64,000 bases of DNA, from the NCBI GenBank assembly GCA_027486655.1, contig JAIXOR010000086.1, forward strand, positions 124,001 through 188,000, given 5' to 3'. Every line of letters starts with the position of its first letter. The stretch's first letter is position 1. This document shows positions 26,067 through 37,093 of the stretch, piece after piece. Below the pieces are notes generated by a model. That model was not told the origin of the DNA and did no database searches. It saw only the letters and a list, made by a program, of their open reading frames with translations. The translations under genes were made by a program, and so were the position numbers. The DNA comes from Verrucomicrobiaceae bacterium. Its GTDB lineage: Bacteria; Verrucomicrobiota; Verrucomicrobiia; Verrucomicrobiales; Akkermansiaceae.

Positions 26067-29000
26067 TCAGGAAAGAACGAGCGTGTCGCCTTCGACGAGC
26101 GTCAGCTTGACGGATTCCACGGGCTTGCCGTTGAGCATCGCCTTCGGTTTGCGCTCCTTGAAGAGGGCCAGCTGGAGTTCACGGATCTCCAAGCGTCCAT
26201 GCCGGATGGTCAGGGTGGCGGATCCACCTTTTTGCTCGTAGGTGCCCCAGGCCGCACTGGTGGTGAAGGGCGCCCGGAACGAGTCCTTGCCGATCACCGG
26301 GTCAAATGCCAGGAGCCCGCGCGATTGGTCGAATTGGAAGCCGCAGAGGGCCAGGAAGACCGCGTAACTTGATCCCGCACGGGCGTAGTGGTCCGAGCAC
26401 TCGATTTCGTTGTAGGGATTTCTGCCGCGGGCGGCGGAATAACGGTCGTGTACGGCCCGGGCGACGGCGAGCCCGTTGAGGACAAGATCGTCGTCCCGCT
26501 CGGCGATCATGTGCGCGGCGGCCTCATACTCGAAGCCGGTCATGAACTCGTTGAAGTAGGCATAAGCCCAATGGCTCTTGAAGTTTTCCTTCAACCCGCC
26601 CTTGGGCCAGGTGCACATGACCAGACCGGAATCCCCCCGGGAGGCGTAGTGTCGGCCCTGGCGGAAGGCCTGGCGGAAACTTCCGTATTCCGGGACGAAG
26701 TTGTATTTCCAAAGCGATCGCAGCGCGGACTTCTGATGCTCTGCGGAGTAGAGCCGGCCGAGGCCCACCTGGTTGGCCCAGAACTGCCCCATCACCTGGT
26801 CGATGTAACATCCCTTGCCCACGCCGATGGATTGATCGTGCTGGGGATCGAGGATTTGCTCGTAGTATTCTCCGTTGAAGAGGCTGCCGATGTTCTTTGC
26901 CCCAAGTTCATAAACCGAGCGTGTCCGGGCGGCGAAGGAGGAGTCACCCACCGCCTTGGCGAGCTCTTCAGCGGCGCGCAGTGCGGCGAGATACATCGAA
27001 CAAAGGACGTGAACCTTGCCATACCAGTCCGCATCCAGAGTGTTGTGCTGTTTGCCATCGAGCAATCCGTCCAAACCACCGCGCGCATCGGCTCCGTCGA
27101 AGCGGATCAGGTATTCCGCTGCGGATTTCACGCCGGGCCAGATCTTGCGGATGAAGTCGGGATCCTCGCTGAGTTGGTGGTCACGCAGCGAACGGAGAAT
27201 GTAGCCGGCCTGCGAATCGATGGCGGAATCCCGGTTGTTTTCCCCGCGGAAACGGATGGAGCCGTCGGGTTTCTGGGCGATCTTGAAATCGGTCATCGTG
27301 CGCAGGCGCCGCTCGATCTCCGGGAACAGCCGGGCGTGTCCCTGGGAATACTCCCAAACGTGGCCGCAGGTGCCTTGGCAGCAGCCGATGCCCTCCCAAG
27401 CCCAGAATCGACCGTCCTCGAACATCAGGCAGTTCTGCGTCTGGAGTGTGTTGGTGGTGAGGATCACCCGGTCAAGCAGCCACTGGGGCAGGGTGGAGTC
27501 ATTCCATGTGTCCACCCATTTCCTGGTGTCCCTGCAAAGGCGCTCGCCCTCTTTGGCAAGATGATGCATCACAGCCGTGGAATCCGCGAAACGGGTGGAG
27601 TAGTGGCGCTTTTTGTTAGGGATGCCGGTGGCGTTGTTGAGGTTGGGCAGGTGCCATGTGATGGCGATGCGGACCGTCCGGCGGCCCTTGGGCGGAAGCG
27701 TGACACGAAGGCTGAGATTCGGGTTTTCGACCGTTGCGGGCGAATCCCCGGCGTCGAAGATGGCCATCGACATCGAACCGAAGTCAGGTTGTGCCGAAGG
27801 GACACCCTTGGACGGGGGTGTATCGCTCTGTACAAAGTGATCGCATCCGATGTTGGCCCAGGGGCGCTTGGCGGCCTGGTCATCGATGACGATCCGGGCC
27901 TTTCTGCCGATGAGCGTCGAGGTTTCAAAACACGCCGGACGCATCGCATTCGAGGAATGGCCGGTCACCGGTTGGATCCTGCGGCCATCGACAAGCAAAG
28001 AAACCGAGAGCAGGGGTTCGGAGGTAATGCTTTTGTGGTTTCCGCCGCCGATAAGGAAGTTGATGTAATCCCGCTCTATCAGAAACTCAGGAGAAGTGAG
28101 GGTGCCTGTGGCGTCGTCGCGGACCTCCACACCTTCGCCCGGCGCGCTGGCGTGAGAGTTGATGTAGCGTTTGCCCTGCAAGCCGGTGTCTCCCTGATAG
28201 GCCGGAGTGGTTGCAGCCTCTGCGGGTGCACTGCCAAAGGCCTTGCCCTCGATCGTCCAGCCATCGTAAGTGCCGTTTTCAAAGTCGAAGAGAATCTGGT
28301 CCGGCCGCTTGTTCACTTCATCGGGTTTTCCGCTCAGATCGTGCTGGATCCCGCGGAAGCCCTTGCCTTCGATGGCTTTCGTGGCCCTGAGGTGCTTGAG
28401 GTTGGAAAACGCTCCAAGCGGATTGGTGAGGTGCGCGCGCAGGGTGACCGCCTGCTCCTTTTCGGTCGTGTTCTCCAAGGTGTAATCTAGGATTGTAACG
28501 GGGAGGGAGGAGTCCTCCAGTTGAAGAGGGATGAAGGGCGAGAAGGCCTCCAAGTCCACCGCTACGGGTGCCGTGGGATCTTCGTAGCGGACCCGCCCGA
28601 TAGGCCAGTGACCGGTGAAGTGGACCTTGCTCCACCCGGATGCGTCCATCCGCCGGGATCCCCCTTGATGATCGAGTGTCACGTGGAAATCCACGCCTCC
28701 CGTGTGTTCGCTGGCGCGGGGAGGCAGCACGAAGTTGGAGCCATCCCGCTCACGAATCGGCTGGCCCTGGATGTTCTCAAGGCCTTCAGGGGTCTTCGCC
28801 TTGCGGTTGGCGACGACTCCTTCGTGGTGTTGGTTGAAGATGTCCCAAACCCATAGACGGCCGTCGCCTGATAGATAGACGGTGCCGCAGCCGATGCCTC
28901 CAGTGGTCATGCCGATCACCTCCAGATCCGCATCGCCCTTGGCATGCGAGATACCCGCGTCGAGCGCGTGACCGCGGGTGGTCAGTGAGGCGATCCAATC

Positions 29001-29150
29001 CGCCGAGAGGTTCTTTTCAGCCGGAATGAATTTCGCATAGAGCGAGGCCACAGCATCGCCGCTGTCCGCTCTTGAATGCGAGAAACCCAGGCCCCAACCG
29101 AGGCTGGTGGCGGAGGTGAGCTTGAGGAAATCCCGGCGTTGCATCGACAT
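26067..29150 (-). CDS. Tat-exported GH116-family glycosidase with inserted beta-sandwich
   Basis: This is a 1027-residue protein related to GBA2/non-lysosomal glucosylceramidase (glycoside hydrolase family 116, formerly DUF608). The N-terminus MSMQRRDFLKL is a Tat signal (single RR). The N-terminal beta domain begins at GMTTGGIGCGTVYLSGDGRL, and the C-terminal (alpha/alpha)6 catalytic barrel includes FWAWEGIGCCQGTCGHVWEY and NPYNEIECSDHYARAGSS. Residues about 284-443 interrupt the beta domain with a separate beta-sandwich (FDFENGTYDGW to CDHFVQSD) like modules found on GH32 enzymes. It probably cleaves beta-glucosides or beta-xylosides outside the cytoplasm. Confidence 0.88.
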   Translation of the reverse strand: MSMQRRDFLKLTSATSLGWGLGFSHSRADSGDAVASLYAKFIPAEKNLSADWIASLTTRGHALDAGISHAKGDADLEVIGMTTGGIGCGTVYLSGDGRLWVWDIFNQHHEGVVANRKAKTPEGLENIQGQPIRERDGSNFVLPPRASEHTGGVDFHVTLDHQGGSRRMDASGWSKVHFTGHWPIGRVRYEDPTAPVAVDLEAFSPFIPLQLEDSSLPVTILDYTLENTTEKEQAVTLRAHLTNPLGAFSNLKHLRATKAIEGKGFRGIQHDLSGKPDEVNKRPDQILFDFENGTYDGWTIEGKAFGSAPAEAATTPAYQGDTGLQGKRYINSHASAPGEGVEVRDDATGTLTSPEFLIERDYINFLIGGGNHKSITSEPLLSVSLLVDGRRIQPVTGHSSNAMRPACFETSTLIGRKARIVIDDQAAKRPWANIGCDHFVQSDTPPSKGVPSAQPDFGSMSMAIFDAGDSPATVENPNLSLRVTLPPKGRRTVRIAITWHLPNLNNATGIPNKKRHYSTRFADSTAVMHHLAKEGERLCRDTRKWVDTWNDSTLPQWLLDRVILTTNTLQTQNCLMFEDGRFWAWEGIGCCQGTCGHVWEYSQGHARLFPEIERRLRTMTDFKIAQKPDGSIRFRGENNRDSAIDSQAGYILRSLRDHQLSEDPDFIRKIWPGVKSAAEYLIRFDGADARGGLDGLLDGKQHNTLDADWYGKVHVLCSMYLAALRAAEELAKAVGDSSFAARTRSVYELGAKNIGSLFNGEYYEQILDPQHDQSIGVGKGCYIDQVMGQFWANQVGLGRLYSAEHQKSALRSLWKYNFVPEYGSFRQAFRQGRHYASRGDSGLVMCTWPKGGLKENFKSHWAYAYFNEFMTGFEYEAAAHMIAERDDDLVLNGLAVARAVHDRYSAARGRNPYNEIECSDHYARAGSSYAVFLALCGFQFDQSRGLLAFDPVIGKDSFRAPFTTSAAWGTYEQKGGSATLTIRHGRLEIRELQLALFKERKPKAMLNGKPVESVKLTLVEGDTLVLS

Positions 29151-29218
29151 GGGATCCCGATACGCCGACGGGTGAGCTGTTTATCACCCCGGGGAGAAAT
29201 TGGGTGGCGCAGGGCGAC

Positions 29219-30910
29219 TCAGACCTTGAACAGGCCCCCGCGCTTCCCGCCGAGGATGGCGGCTCCCATGATGGCCGTGGAAAGGAAGACCATCGCCCAG
29301 ACGCCCAGTGCCGCGGCGAGTTCCGTGCCATTGCCGAGCGTCGAGAGCAGCGTGTAGATCGCCTTGGTAATCGGGAAATGCTGGGCTTGCTGGGCAAGGA
29401 TCAGGCTGTCGCTCACCTCCAGCATGGCAAAGGCGAAGGCGAGGATGCAGCCTGCCGCGAGATTGGCACCGATCAGAGGAATGCCAACCCGCCGCAAGGT
29501 GCGAAAGGGGGTGGCACCCAGGGATTTGGCCGCCTCTTCGAGCGTGGGATTGCTCTGTTGAAGTCCGGCCACCGCGGAACGGACGACATACGGCAAGCGG
29601 CGGATCGCGTAGGCAATCACCAACAGCAGGAAGGGACTGCCGCCTGGACCCACCAGGAAGTGGAAAGGCTTTCCATCCTGCGACAAGGCGAGATATCCGA
29701 ATGCCATCACCAGACCGGGCACCGCGAGGGGAAGCATCACGACCGCATCAAGAAATCCACGGATTTTCAGGTCCGAGCGCACCACCACCCACGCCACGCC
29801 CAAGCCGATCAGCAGGGCGACGATCGTGGCGCAACCGGCGTAAAGCAGGCTGTTCTGGATGGATGGAACCACCAGCCCGTTGCCCAGGGCCTCGATGTAG
29901 TGGCGGGCCGTGAACTGGTCCGGGACGACCGTGCCATACCAACGCTCCGCCAGCGAAAGCATCACTACACCGATGTGCGGGATGGTTGCGAGCAGGAAGA
30001 CTCCGAGGAAAAGCGAGGCGCAGGCCAGCGAACGAATGCCACGCAGCTTCAGTGAATTCGAACGCCCTTTCGGCCGCGGTGCGGTGCCCAGCGGAGAGCG
30101 GCCGATGACGATCTTGGAGATGGCAAACACGGAAGCGGCTACGATGAGCAACACGCTGGTGAGCGCATAGGGGATCGGATTCTTGTCGAGTCCCTTGAGT
30201 CCGTCGAAAATCTGGACGGATGCCGTGCGGCCATAGTCAAACACCAGAGGCACTCCCAGTTCGGTGAAGGCCCAGATGAAGACGATCGACGCTCCCGCGA
30301 ACACGCCCGGCATGGCCAGGGGAAGGGTGATGCGGAAGAAGCGTTTCCAAGGTGGGCAGCCGAGGTTTTCCGCAGCCTGCTCCATCGCCGGATCGAGATT
30401 CGAGAGGGCGGCGGCGATGTTCATGTAGAGGATCGGATAGAGGTTCAGGGCGATCATCAGCACGATGCCCACGAAGCGGCCTTCCGCCAGCCAGTCGTAT
30501 GGAGCAGTGGCGTCCATCCATCCAGCCTCGATCAACGCCGCGTTGAATGCACCGTTCACGCCGAGCATTTGTTTGATGCCCACCGCGCCCACGAAGGGCG
30601 GCAGGATCATCGGTGCGAGAACGAGAACTCCGAGAGCCGGTTTGCCGATGAAATCGTAGCGATGCCCGACGAGTGCGAGCGGAAAGGCGATCGCCAGAGC
30701 TGCCAGAGTGGATGCCGCGCCAAGTGCAAACGAGTTCCACAGGCCTTCCCGATAGATCGGATTGCGAAACACGGCGGCGAAGAACTCCAGCGTGAAGCCC
30801 TTGGGGCCCTCGAAGGCCTGCTTCACAACCATGCCCGCCGGATAGATGAAGAAGGCGGCGAAAAGCGCGCAAACGATGAACGTGATGAGGAGTGCGGGTC
30901 CGCGTTTCAT
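29219..30910 (-). CDS. ABC transporter permease, fused double-permease (FbpB type)
   Basis: This is a 563-residue inner-membrane protein with two permease halves of about six helices each. Each half has a coupling EAA loop: AAENLGCPPWKRFFRITLPL and AAKSLGATPFRTLRRVGIPL. This fused form is typical of ferric-iron, thiamine or phosphonate importers. I start at ATG 30910 (MKRGPALLITF), which overlaps the stop of the substrate-binding protein gene by 4 bp. It is the last gene of the three-gene importer. Substrate is not determined. Confidence 0.9.
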   Translation of the reverse strand: MKRGPALLITFIVCALFAAFFIYPAGMVVKQAFEGPKGFTLEFFAAVFRNPIYREGLWNSFALGAASTLAALAIAFPLALVGHRYDFIGKPALGVLVLAPMILPPFVGAVGIKQMLGVNGAFNAALIEAGWMDATAPYDWLAEGRFVGIVLMIALNLYPILYMNIAAALSNLDPAMEQAAENLGCPPWKRFFRITLPLAMPGVFAGASIVFIWAFTELGVPLVFDYGRTASVQIFDGLKGLDKNPIPYALTSVLLIVAASVFAISKIVIGRSPLGTAPRPKGRSNSLKLRGIRSLACASLFLGVFLLATIPHIGVVMLSLAERWYGTVVPDQFTARHYIEALGNGLVVPSIQNSLLYAGCATIVALLIGLGVAWVVVRSDLKIRGFLDAVVMLPLAVPGLVMAFGYLALSQDGKPFHFLVGPGGSPFLLLVIAYAIRRLPYVVRSAVAGLQQSNPTLEEAAKSLGATPFRTLRRVGIPLIGANLAAGCILAFAFAMLEVSDSLILAQQAQHFPITKAIYTLLSTLGNGTELAAALGVWAMVFLSTAIMGAAILGGKRGGLFKV

Positions 30911-32388
30911 GGGATGGGCGATTTGGAGTTCGCGATGGCTTCGGCCTTGCGGTAGTTCGAGCGGAACCACTCGCCGATGCGTGCCGCGTGCTCGGCGGTC
31001 TTGAGCGCGTCGGTGCCGTCGAAGCCCGGATCGCCCTTGCCTCCGAGGGCGTAGGGCATGATCGACACGTCGCTGAACACCGCGAGGGCATCTGGCGGCA
31101 TGCCGGCTCGCTTCATGGCAAGCCAGGCGGACTTCATTTCCTCATGGGAATCGATGCACATCACCTTCACCAGTTGCCGCAGCGTGTTGAACGAGGAGCC
31201 GGTGAGTTCCTTCTGATAGGTGAAGTTGCCGGGGTCCTCGTAGGGAAGCACCTTGGAAATGGTCGAGCGGGAGAGGTTCTCCGGGGTGTAAACGTCCCGG
31301 CGGATCGGCGTGCGGTGAAGGGCCCGCTCCTTGGGACCACCGGGAGCGCCCGGCTTCAGGAACCACAGCACCTGGGCCTCCGGGCTCAGACAGAACTCGG
31401 CGAATGCCTGCGCGACTTCCATGTTGGGGGCGCCCTTGAGCACGGCGATCGGGTCCGCGCTGAGCGTGGTTCCTCCTTCCGGGGCGATCCAGACCACCCG
31501 AGGTCTGCCGCTGGGGCTTTTCAATTCATCCGCATACGATCTGCCGTAAAAATCGATGCACATGCCCGCGGCGGCATTGCCCTGCCCGACGTCATGCGGG
31601 ATCTTCGAAGCGCTGTCCGTGAAGTAGCGTGAGTTTGCCGCCATCTTCTGAATGAGCTGAAGACCCTGGCTCCATCCCTGGGCGATCGCCTCGTCCCTGC
31701 TCCCGGGATCGTTCTTGAGGCAACGAAGGATTTCCCCCTGGACCAGCAACTCGAAGGCCCTCGCGACCGATCCACTCTTGGTGGGGTCGGCCAAAGCAAG
31801 ACTTCCAGCGTATCCCGGGTCCGCGAGATCCCGCCAGGAAACGGGGAGGGGAAGTTTCATCCGCTCTAACACCTCAGGATTATAACAGATACCAAACTGC
31901 GACATGCAGGTGCCCACCCAATCGTGCTCGGCAGGATAGTAGCGTTCTCCGGTGAAACTCTGCGGGATCGGCCCACCTTCCGCGAAGAGTTCGGGGCGAG
32001 TCTCGAAAACCTTGAGCGGCACCAGACGACCCTTTTTTGCCTGACTGGCGAAATCCGGTTCTCCTCCGCCGAAGAAGACATCCACGCCAATTCCATCTCG
32101 ACCGGTGTCCGCGGCAGCCTTGAATCCGGCATCCAGCACCATGCGGATTTCCGAGGTGCCGCCGGGCGTGCGCCAGTCGATGTGCATCGAGCGCCCGGTG
32201 TGGCCTTTCCACCACGCGGCGAAGGCCTCTCCGAATTCCTGGCGGATCGATTCGTTGTGCGGCGTCAAGACCACCAGGTGATCATCCGCCTTGCGGGAAC
32301 TCGTCGTCGCCGTCTCACGTCGCATCGTGATCGGAAGCGCCACGATGAACGCAAGCAGCCCGAAGATGATGAAGGCCCGGGTTCTCAT
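30907..32388 (-). CDS. ABC transporter substrate-binding protein (FbpA-like)
   Basis: This is a 493-residue extracytoplasmic binding protein. A signal anchor (FIIFGLLAFIVALPI) is followed by a type II periplasmic-binding fold (LVVLTPHNESIRQEFGEAFA, then VFFGGGEPDF). It is longer than a typical FbpA (about 340 residues), with additional C-terminal sequence. A tyrosine-rich stretch (GERYYPAEHDWVG) lies where iron-binding members carry ligands, but I cannot confirm iron. I use ATG 32388 (MRTRAFIIFG) rather than an upstream ATG because it gives a clean signal sequence. It lies 4 bp after the ATPase gene. Confidence 0.87.
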   Translation of the reverse strand: MRTRAFIIFGLLAFIVALPITMRRETATTSSRKADDHLVVLTPHNESIRQEFGEAFAAWWKGHTGRSMHIDWRTPGGTSEIRMVLDAGFKAAADTGRDGIGVDVFFGGGEPDFASQAKKGRLVPLKVFETRPELFAEGGPIPQSFTGERYYPAEHDWVGTCMSQFGICYNPEVLERMKLPLPVSWRDLADPGYAGSLALADPTKSGSVARAFELLVQGEILRCLKNDPGSRDEAIAQGWSQGLQLIQKMAANSRYFTDSASKIPHDVGQGNAAAGMCIDFYGRSYADELKSPSGRPRVVWIAPEGGTTLSADPIAVLKGAPNMEVAQAFAEFCLSPEAQVLWFLKPGAPGGPKERALHRTPIRRDVYTPENLSRSTISKVLPYEDPGNFTYQKELTGSSFNTLRQLVKVMCIDSHEEMKSAWLAMKRAGMPPDALAVFSDVSIMPYALGGKGDPGFDGTDALKTAEHAARIGEWFRSNYRKAEAIANSKSPIP

Positions 32389-32392
32389 GCGC

Positions 32393-33460
32393 TCAGGGTT
32401 TGATGATGACGACGTCGTCGTGGCGCGAGTGCAGCGTGATCTGTTCATCGCCGGGCTCGTGGATCACGTGGGGATTCATTTCGACCACCTGCTGCCGGCC
32501 GATGGGGGTCTCGATCCAATACTGGATGCGCTGTCCGAGATACGAGCGTTCGACAATCCGGCCGCTCACCGGGTTGTCGCCGACCTCCTTGTGCAGGCGC
32601 CAGGCTTCCGGGCGGATCGAGAGCCGCACGTTCTCTCCAGGGACCGGAGTCCAGTCATCCGCGGTGATGCGTCCGGCGATGGGACCGGCGGCCGTGCTGA
32701 CCAATGCGAAGCGATCGCGTGTCTCGATGGCCGTGCCCTCGATGATGTTGGTCTCCCCAATGAAGTGGGCCACGTAGGCGCTGCGCGGTGTTCGATAGAT
32801 TTCCTCCGGCGTGCCGATCTGGCCGATCTTACCGCGGGTGAGCACCGCCATGCGGTCTGCCATGGCAAGGGCCTCCTCCTGGTCGTGAGTGACGTAGATG
32901 CCGGTCAACCCGTTCTCCTTGACGATGCGGCGGATCTCGCGGCGCATCTCGACGCGAAGCTGGGCGTCGAGGTTTGAGAGCGGTTCATCGAGGAGCAGGC
33001 ACTTCGGTTTCACCACCAGGGCGCGGGCCAGGGACACGCGCTGCTGCTGGCCGCCGGACATCTGGTCGATCGAACGATCACCAAAGCCCGGGAGCTGGAC
33101 CATTTCGAGAGCCTCCTCGACCCGCCGCTTGATTTCCGCACGGGGAACCTTCCGCTCTTCAAGCCCGAAGGCGATGTTCTGGCCCACCGTGAGATGGGGC
33201 CACAGTGCATAGCTCTGGAAAACCATGGCCGCCTCCCGCTTGTGCGGGGCCAGTTTTGTGACATCGCGGTCGCCAAAATAAATGCTGCCGCTGGTCGGTG
33301 TCTCCAGGCCCGCGATGCAGCGCAGCAGGGTGGTCTTGCCGCAGCCGGAGGCTCCGAGGAGGAAAAACAGCTCGCCCGGCAGGATATCGACGCTGATTTC
33401 ATCCAACGCGCGGACGGTTCCGAAGGATTTTACGACTGAGGCGGCTCGGATGGATTCCAT
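32393..33460 (-). CDS. ABC transporter ATP-binding protein (FbpC/PotA type)
   Basis: This is a 355-residue ATPase with Walker A (GASGCGKTT), signature (MSGGQQQR), Walker B (CLLLDEP) and switch histidine (VTHDQEEA), followed by a C-terminal TOBE regulatory domain (about 240-355). It is the first gene of the importer with the binding protein and fused permease. The start at 33460 (MESIRAASVVKSF) fits the family. No Fur-box-like palindrome is visible in the region upstream, so iron control is unsupported. Confidence 0.93.
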   Translation of the reverse strand: MESIRAASVVKSFGTVRALDEISVDILPGELFFLLGASGCGKTTLLRCIAGLETPTSGSIYFGDRDVTKLAPHKREAAMVFQSYALWPHLTVGQNIAFGLEERKVPRAEIKRRVEEALEMVQLPGFGDRSIDQMSGGQQQRVSLARALVVKPKCLLLDEPLSNLDAQLRVEMRREIRRIVKENGLTGIYVTHDQEEALAMADRMAVLTRGKIGQIGTPEEIYRTPRSAYVAHFIGETNIIEGTAIETRDRFALVSTAAGPIAGRITADDWTPVPGENVRLSIRPEAWRLHKEVGDNPVSGRIVERSYLGQRIQYWIETPIGRQQVVEMNPHVIHEPGDEQITLHSRHDDVVIIKP

Positions 33461-33562
33461 AGAGGGGATGTGCGATGTCAATCCACCCGCTGGCACAGCA
33501 GGAAGCAAGCCATAAGGGAGGGCGCAATCGTCAGGTCCACCCGGGAGTGGAATCCAGGACGC

Positions 33563-33597
33563 AAAAAAGCCGGGAAGGTTTCCCCTCCCGGCTTTCT
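33563..33597 (-). terminator. intrinsic terminator of rpsA
   Basis: On the minus strand, AAAGCCGGGA pairs with TCCCGGCTTT (about 33567-33595), followed by a T run (33563-33568). It begins about 20 bp after the rpsA stop and separates it from the ABC importer genes. Confidence 0.85.
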
Positions 33598-33616
33598 GCG
33601 ATGATGGTTCGATCGA

Positions 33617-35326
<1,710 letters not shown>

Positions 35327-35393
35327 GGTGTTTGGTTTGGGGTTAGGTTAGGGGTTCGTTTTCCTTCCGACATTGCCCCGGATAAGGATTTCC

Positions 35394-35422
35394 CTCAGGC
35401 ACCGGGGCTCCAACCGCCTGAG
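35394..35422 (-). promoter_or_regulatory. stem-loop in the rpsA leader
   Basis: CTCAGGC and GCCTGAG are perfect complements around a 15-nt loop, in the predicted 5' untranslated region about 70 nt before the rpsA start, next to a pyrimidine-rich tract (CCGTTTTTCTTTCTCTCT on the minus strand). By analogy with E. coli, S1 may bind its own leader. That role is inference. Confidence 0.45.
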
Positions 35423-35444
35423 AGAGAAAGAAAAACGGAGCGCG

Positions 35445-35472
35445 AGACTAGGCCCCGGAGACCCCATGGCAA
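35445..35472 (-). promoter_or_regulatory. candidate promoter of rpsA
   Basis: On the minus strand TTGCCA (35467-35472), a 16-bp spacer and TAGTCT (35445-35450) predict a leader of about 110 nt. Spacing and -35 are the same as for alr (TTGCCA, 16 bp, TAGGCT). Confidence 0.42.
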
Positions 35473-35556
35473 GGCCAAAGCCGGACATTTCGGCAGAAAA
35501 TGCGGAAAAATCGGCCGGATTTCCCGATTCCAACGGATTTCCGAGGGGTTTTCCAA

Positions 35557-35988
35557 TCACGGGGAGGGCGAAGCCATCTTCGGGAGCAGCCCTCCGCGGG
35601 CAAAAAGAAGGCCGATGAAGTTGAGGACAGGTGAGAGAAACAGAAACCATCCGCCGATCGGAAGCGGGTCGTTCGGCGGTTCCAGGGCGAGCAGGATCCA
35701 GAATCCGGAGGCGGCCGCACCGCTGCAGGCGAGTGCGATTCCCCATGCGAGGCGGGATTTCTGCCAGATGGCCGATAGAAAAGGCGCAGCGAGAATGAGC
35801 AGTGCGAAGTTCAGAAAGGAGGCCAAAGCGATCATCTGCCTCACGCTGCTGAGGATATCGAGCGGGTTCTGAAGAATTCGCCAAACATCGCGCCAGATGG
35901 TCCAGCCACGGAGATCGTCTCCGCAGGGCAGGAAATGGAAGGCGACAAACATCACTAGAGACGCCGCCAGAAAAGTCATCGACACCAT
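35557..35988 (-). CDS. small integral membrane protein, function unknown
   Basis: This is a 143-residue protein with about four hydrophobic helices (TFLAASLVMFVAFHFLP; QMIALASFLNFALLILAA; GIALACSGAAASGFWILLAL; WFLFLSPVLNFIGLLFA). I start at ATG 35988, with 35979 possible. No family is recognised. It lies upstream of rpsA on the same strand but before the rpsA promoter, and is divergent from the sigma factor gene. Confidence 0.6.
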   Translation of the reverse strand: MVSMTFLAASLVMFVAFHFLPCGDDLRGWTIWRDVWRILQNPLDILSSVRQMIALASFLNFALLILAAPFLSAIWQKSRLAWGIALACSGAAASGFWILLALEPPNDPLPIGGWFLFLSPVLNFIGLLFARGGLLPKMASPSP

Positions 35989-36116
35989 CCGTGATCCGCG
36001 TTGGGGCATTCCGCAGGTTGAGCGGGGCACCGTTGCGAAACAAGGGGGGATTCCGCCGCAGCGCTGTAAATCGGAATCCGAAAAGATCGATTGCCCGGCG
36101 GGTGCCGCTTCGCCTC

Positions 36117-36641
36117 ATGAAGCGCCTTTTCATGAACCCCGATCCCGATGCCGACTCGAAACCGTTGCCCTGGCCGCAGTGGGTGGAGCGGCATGGCAGG
36201 GTGTTCTTTCTTTATGCACGGCAACAAACGCGGTGCGAGTCGGATGCCAAAGACGTGCTTCAAGAGGCACTTGCCGAAGCCTGGCGCCGCAGTCCGGACC
36301 GGTCACCCGACAAAGCCGTGGTCTTCGCCACGATCCGCCGTCGCGCGATCGATCTGGGACGCAGCATGGATCGCAGGCAGAAACGGGAACTTGCCGTCGG
36401 CCACCCGGGCGAGGATTGGTTCTATCCCGATTTTTCGGAAGGTGACACCCGGGAAACCCTGGCGGCGGCACTTGCCCGCTTGCCCGCGGATTTTCGGGAA
36501 GTGCTCACTCTTCGAATCTGGGGCGGGCTGACTTTTCCTGCGATTGCCCAACTGACCGGCGTGCCCTGCGCAACCGCCACCTCCCGCTATCGTTACGCCA
36601 TCGAACATCTTCGCGAACACCTGGCCGAACTCCAGCCATGA
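36117..36641 (+). CDS. ECF-type RNA polymerase sigma factor
   Basis: This is a 174-residue sigma factor. Region 2 is at FFLYARQQTRCESDAKDVLQ and AVVFATIRRRAIDLGRS, and region 4 is LPADFREVLTLRIWGGLTFP with the helix-turn-helix. An internal ATG at 36132 (MNPDPD) is an alternative. It overlaps the next gene, a likely anti-sigma factor, by 4 bp, and is followed by a PDZ protein, suggesting a small envelope-response module. Target promoters are not identified. Confidence 0.9.
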   Translation: MKRLFMNPDPDADSKPLPWPQWVERHGRVFFLYARQQTRCESDAKDVLQEALAEAWRRSPDRSPDKAVVFATIRRRAIDLGRSMDRRQKRELAVGHPGEDWFYPDFSEGDTRETLAAALARLPADFREVLTLRIWGGLTFPAIAQLTGVPCATATSRYRYAIEHLREHLAELQP

Positions 36642-37063
36642 AAGCACCCGACGATCTTGAATCCCTCCTGCGCAGCCTCACTCCGAACACTCTTCCGGAG
36701 GATCTGAAGGCCCGCCTCGCCGTGGAACCATCGCCCGCACCCTCGCCGCGGGAGCCCGCTCACCGCCGGATGATGATCGCGGGATTCTCGCTTGCCGCGG
36801 CCGCTGCCCTGGTCCTGGTGGTTCGTGAACACGGCGCACCGCCATCCTCGCCCGCCCGCCCTACGGTCACGGTGCTTCACCGCGATTCGTCGCTGGTCGC
36901 CACGCGCAAACTCGGCTTCGTGGAGAAGGATGGCCGCGTGTTCCGCGTCGAGGAACGCCACTGGCGCGATGAGGAGGAAGCGCTCTGTTCCAGCAGCCCG
37001 GTCAGCGTCCGGCTTCACGAGGACCGCCGCGAGATCATCTATCAACCTGTCCGTTTTGATTGA
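36638..37063 (+). CDS. putative membrane anti-sigma factor
   Basis: This is a 141-residue protein coupled to the sigma gene by a 4-bp overlap. A short acidic N-terminus (LESLLRSLTPNTLPEDLKAR) could bind the sigma factor. One membrane helix follows (MMIAGFSLAAAAALVLVV), then a C-terminal extracytoplasmic part (about 80 residues). There is no HxxxCxxC zinc anti-sigma motif. The role is inferred from position and topology only. Confidence 0.6.
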   Translation: MKAPDDLESLLRSLTPNTLPEDLKARLAVEPSPAPSPREPAHRRMMIAGFSLAAAAALVLVVREHGAPPSSPARPTVTVLHRDSSLVATRKLGFVEKDGRVFRVEERHWRDEEEALCSSSPVSVRLHEDRREIIYQPVRFD

Positions 37064-37093
37064 AAATGCCCAACCCAAACTCCCAACTCCATC

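Noticed and set aside
26388-28490. 700-codon open frame on the plus strand opposite the GH116 gene
   Set aside because: It lies wholly antisense to a gene with clear GH116 homology, and I see no family motif in its translation.
33461-33562. Possible Fur box upstream of the ABC importer
   Set aside because: I looked for a 19-bp AT-rich palindrome and found none; the sequence is GC-rich.
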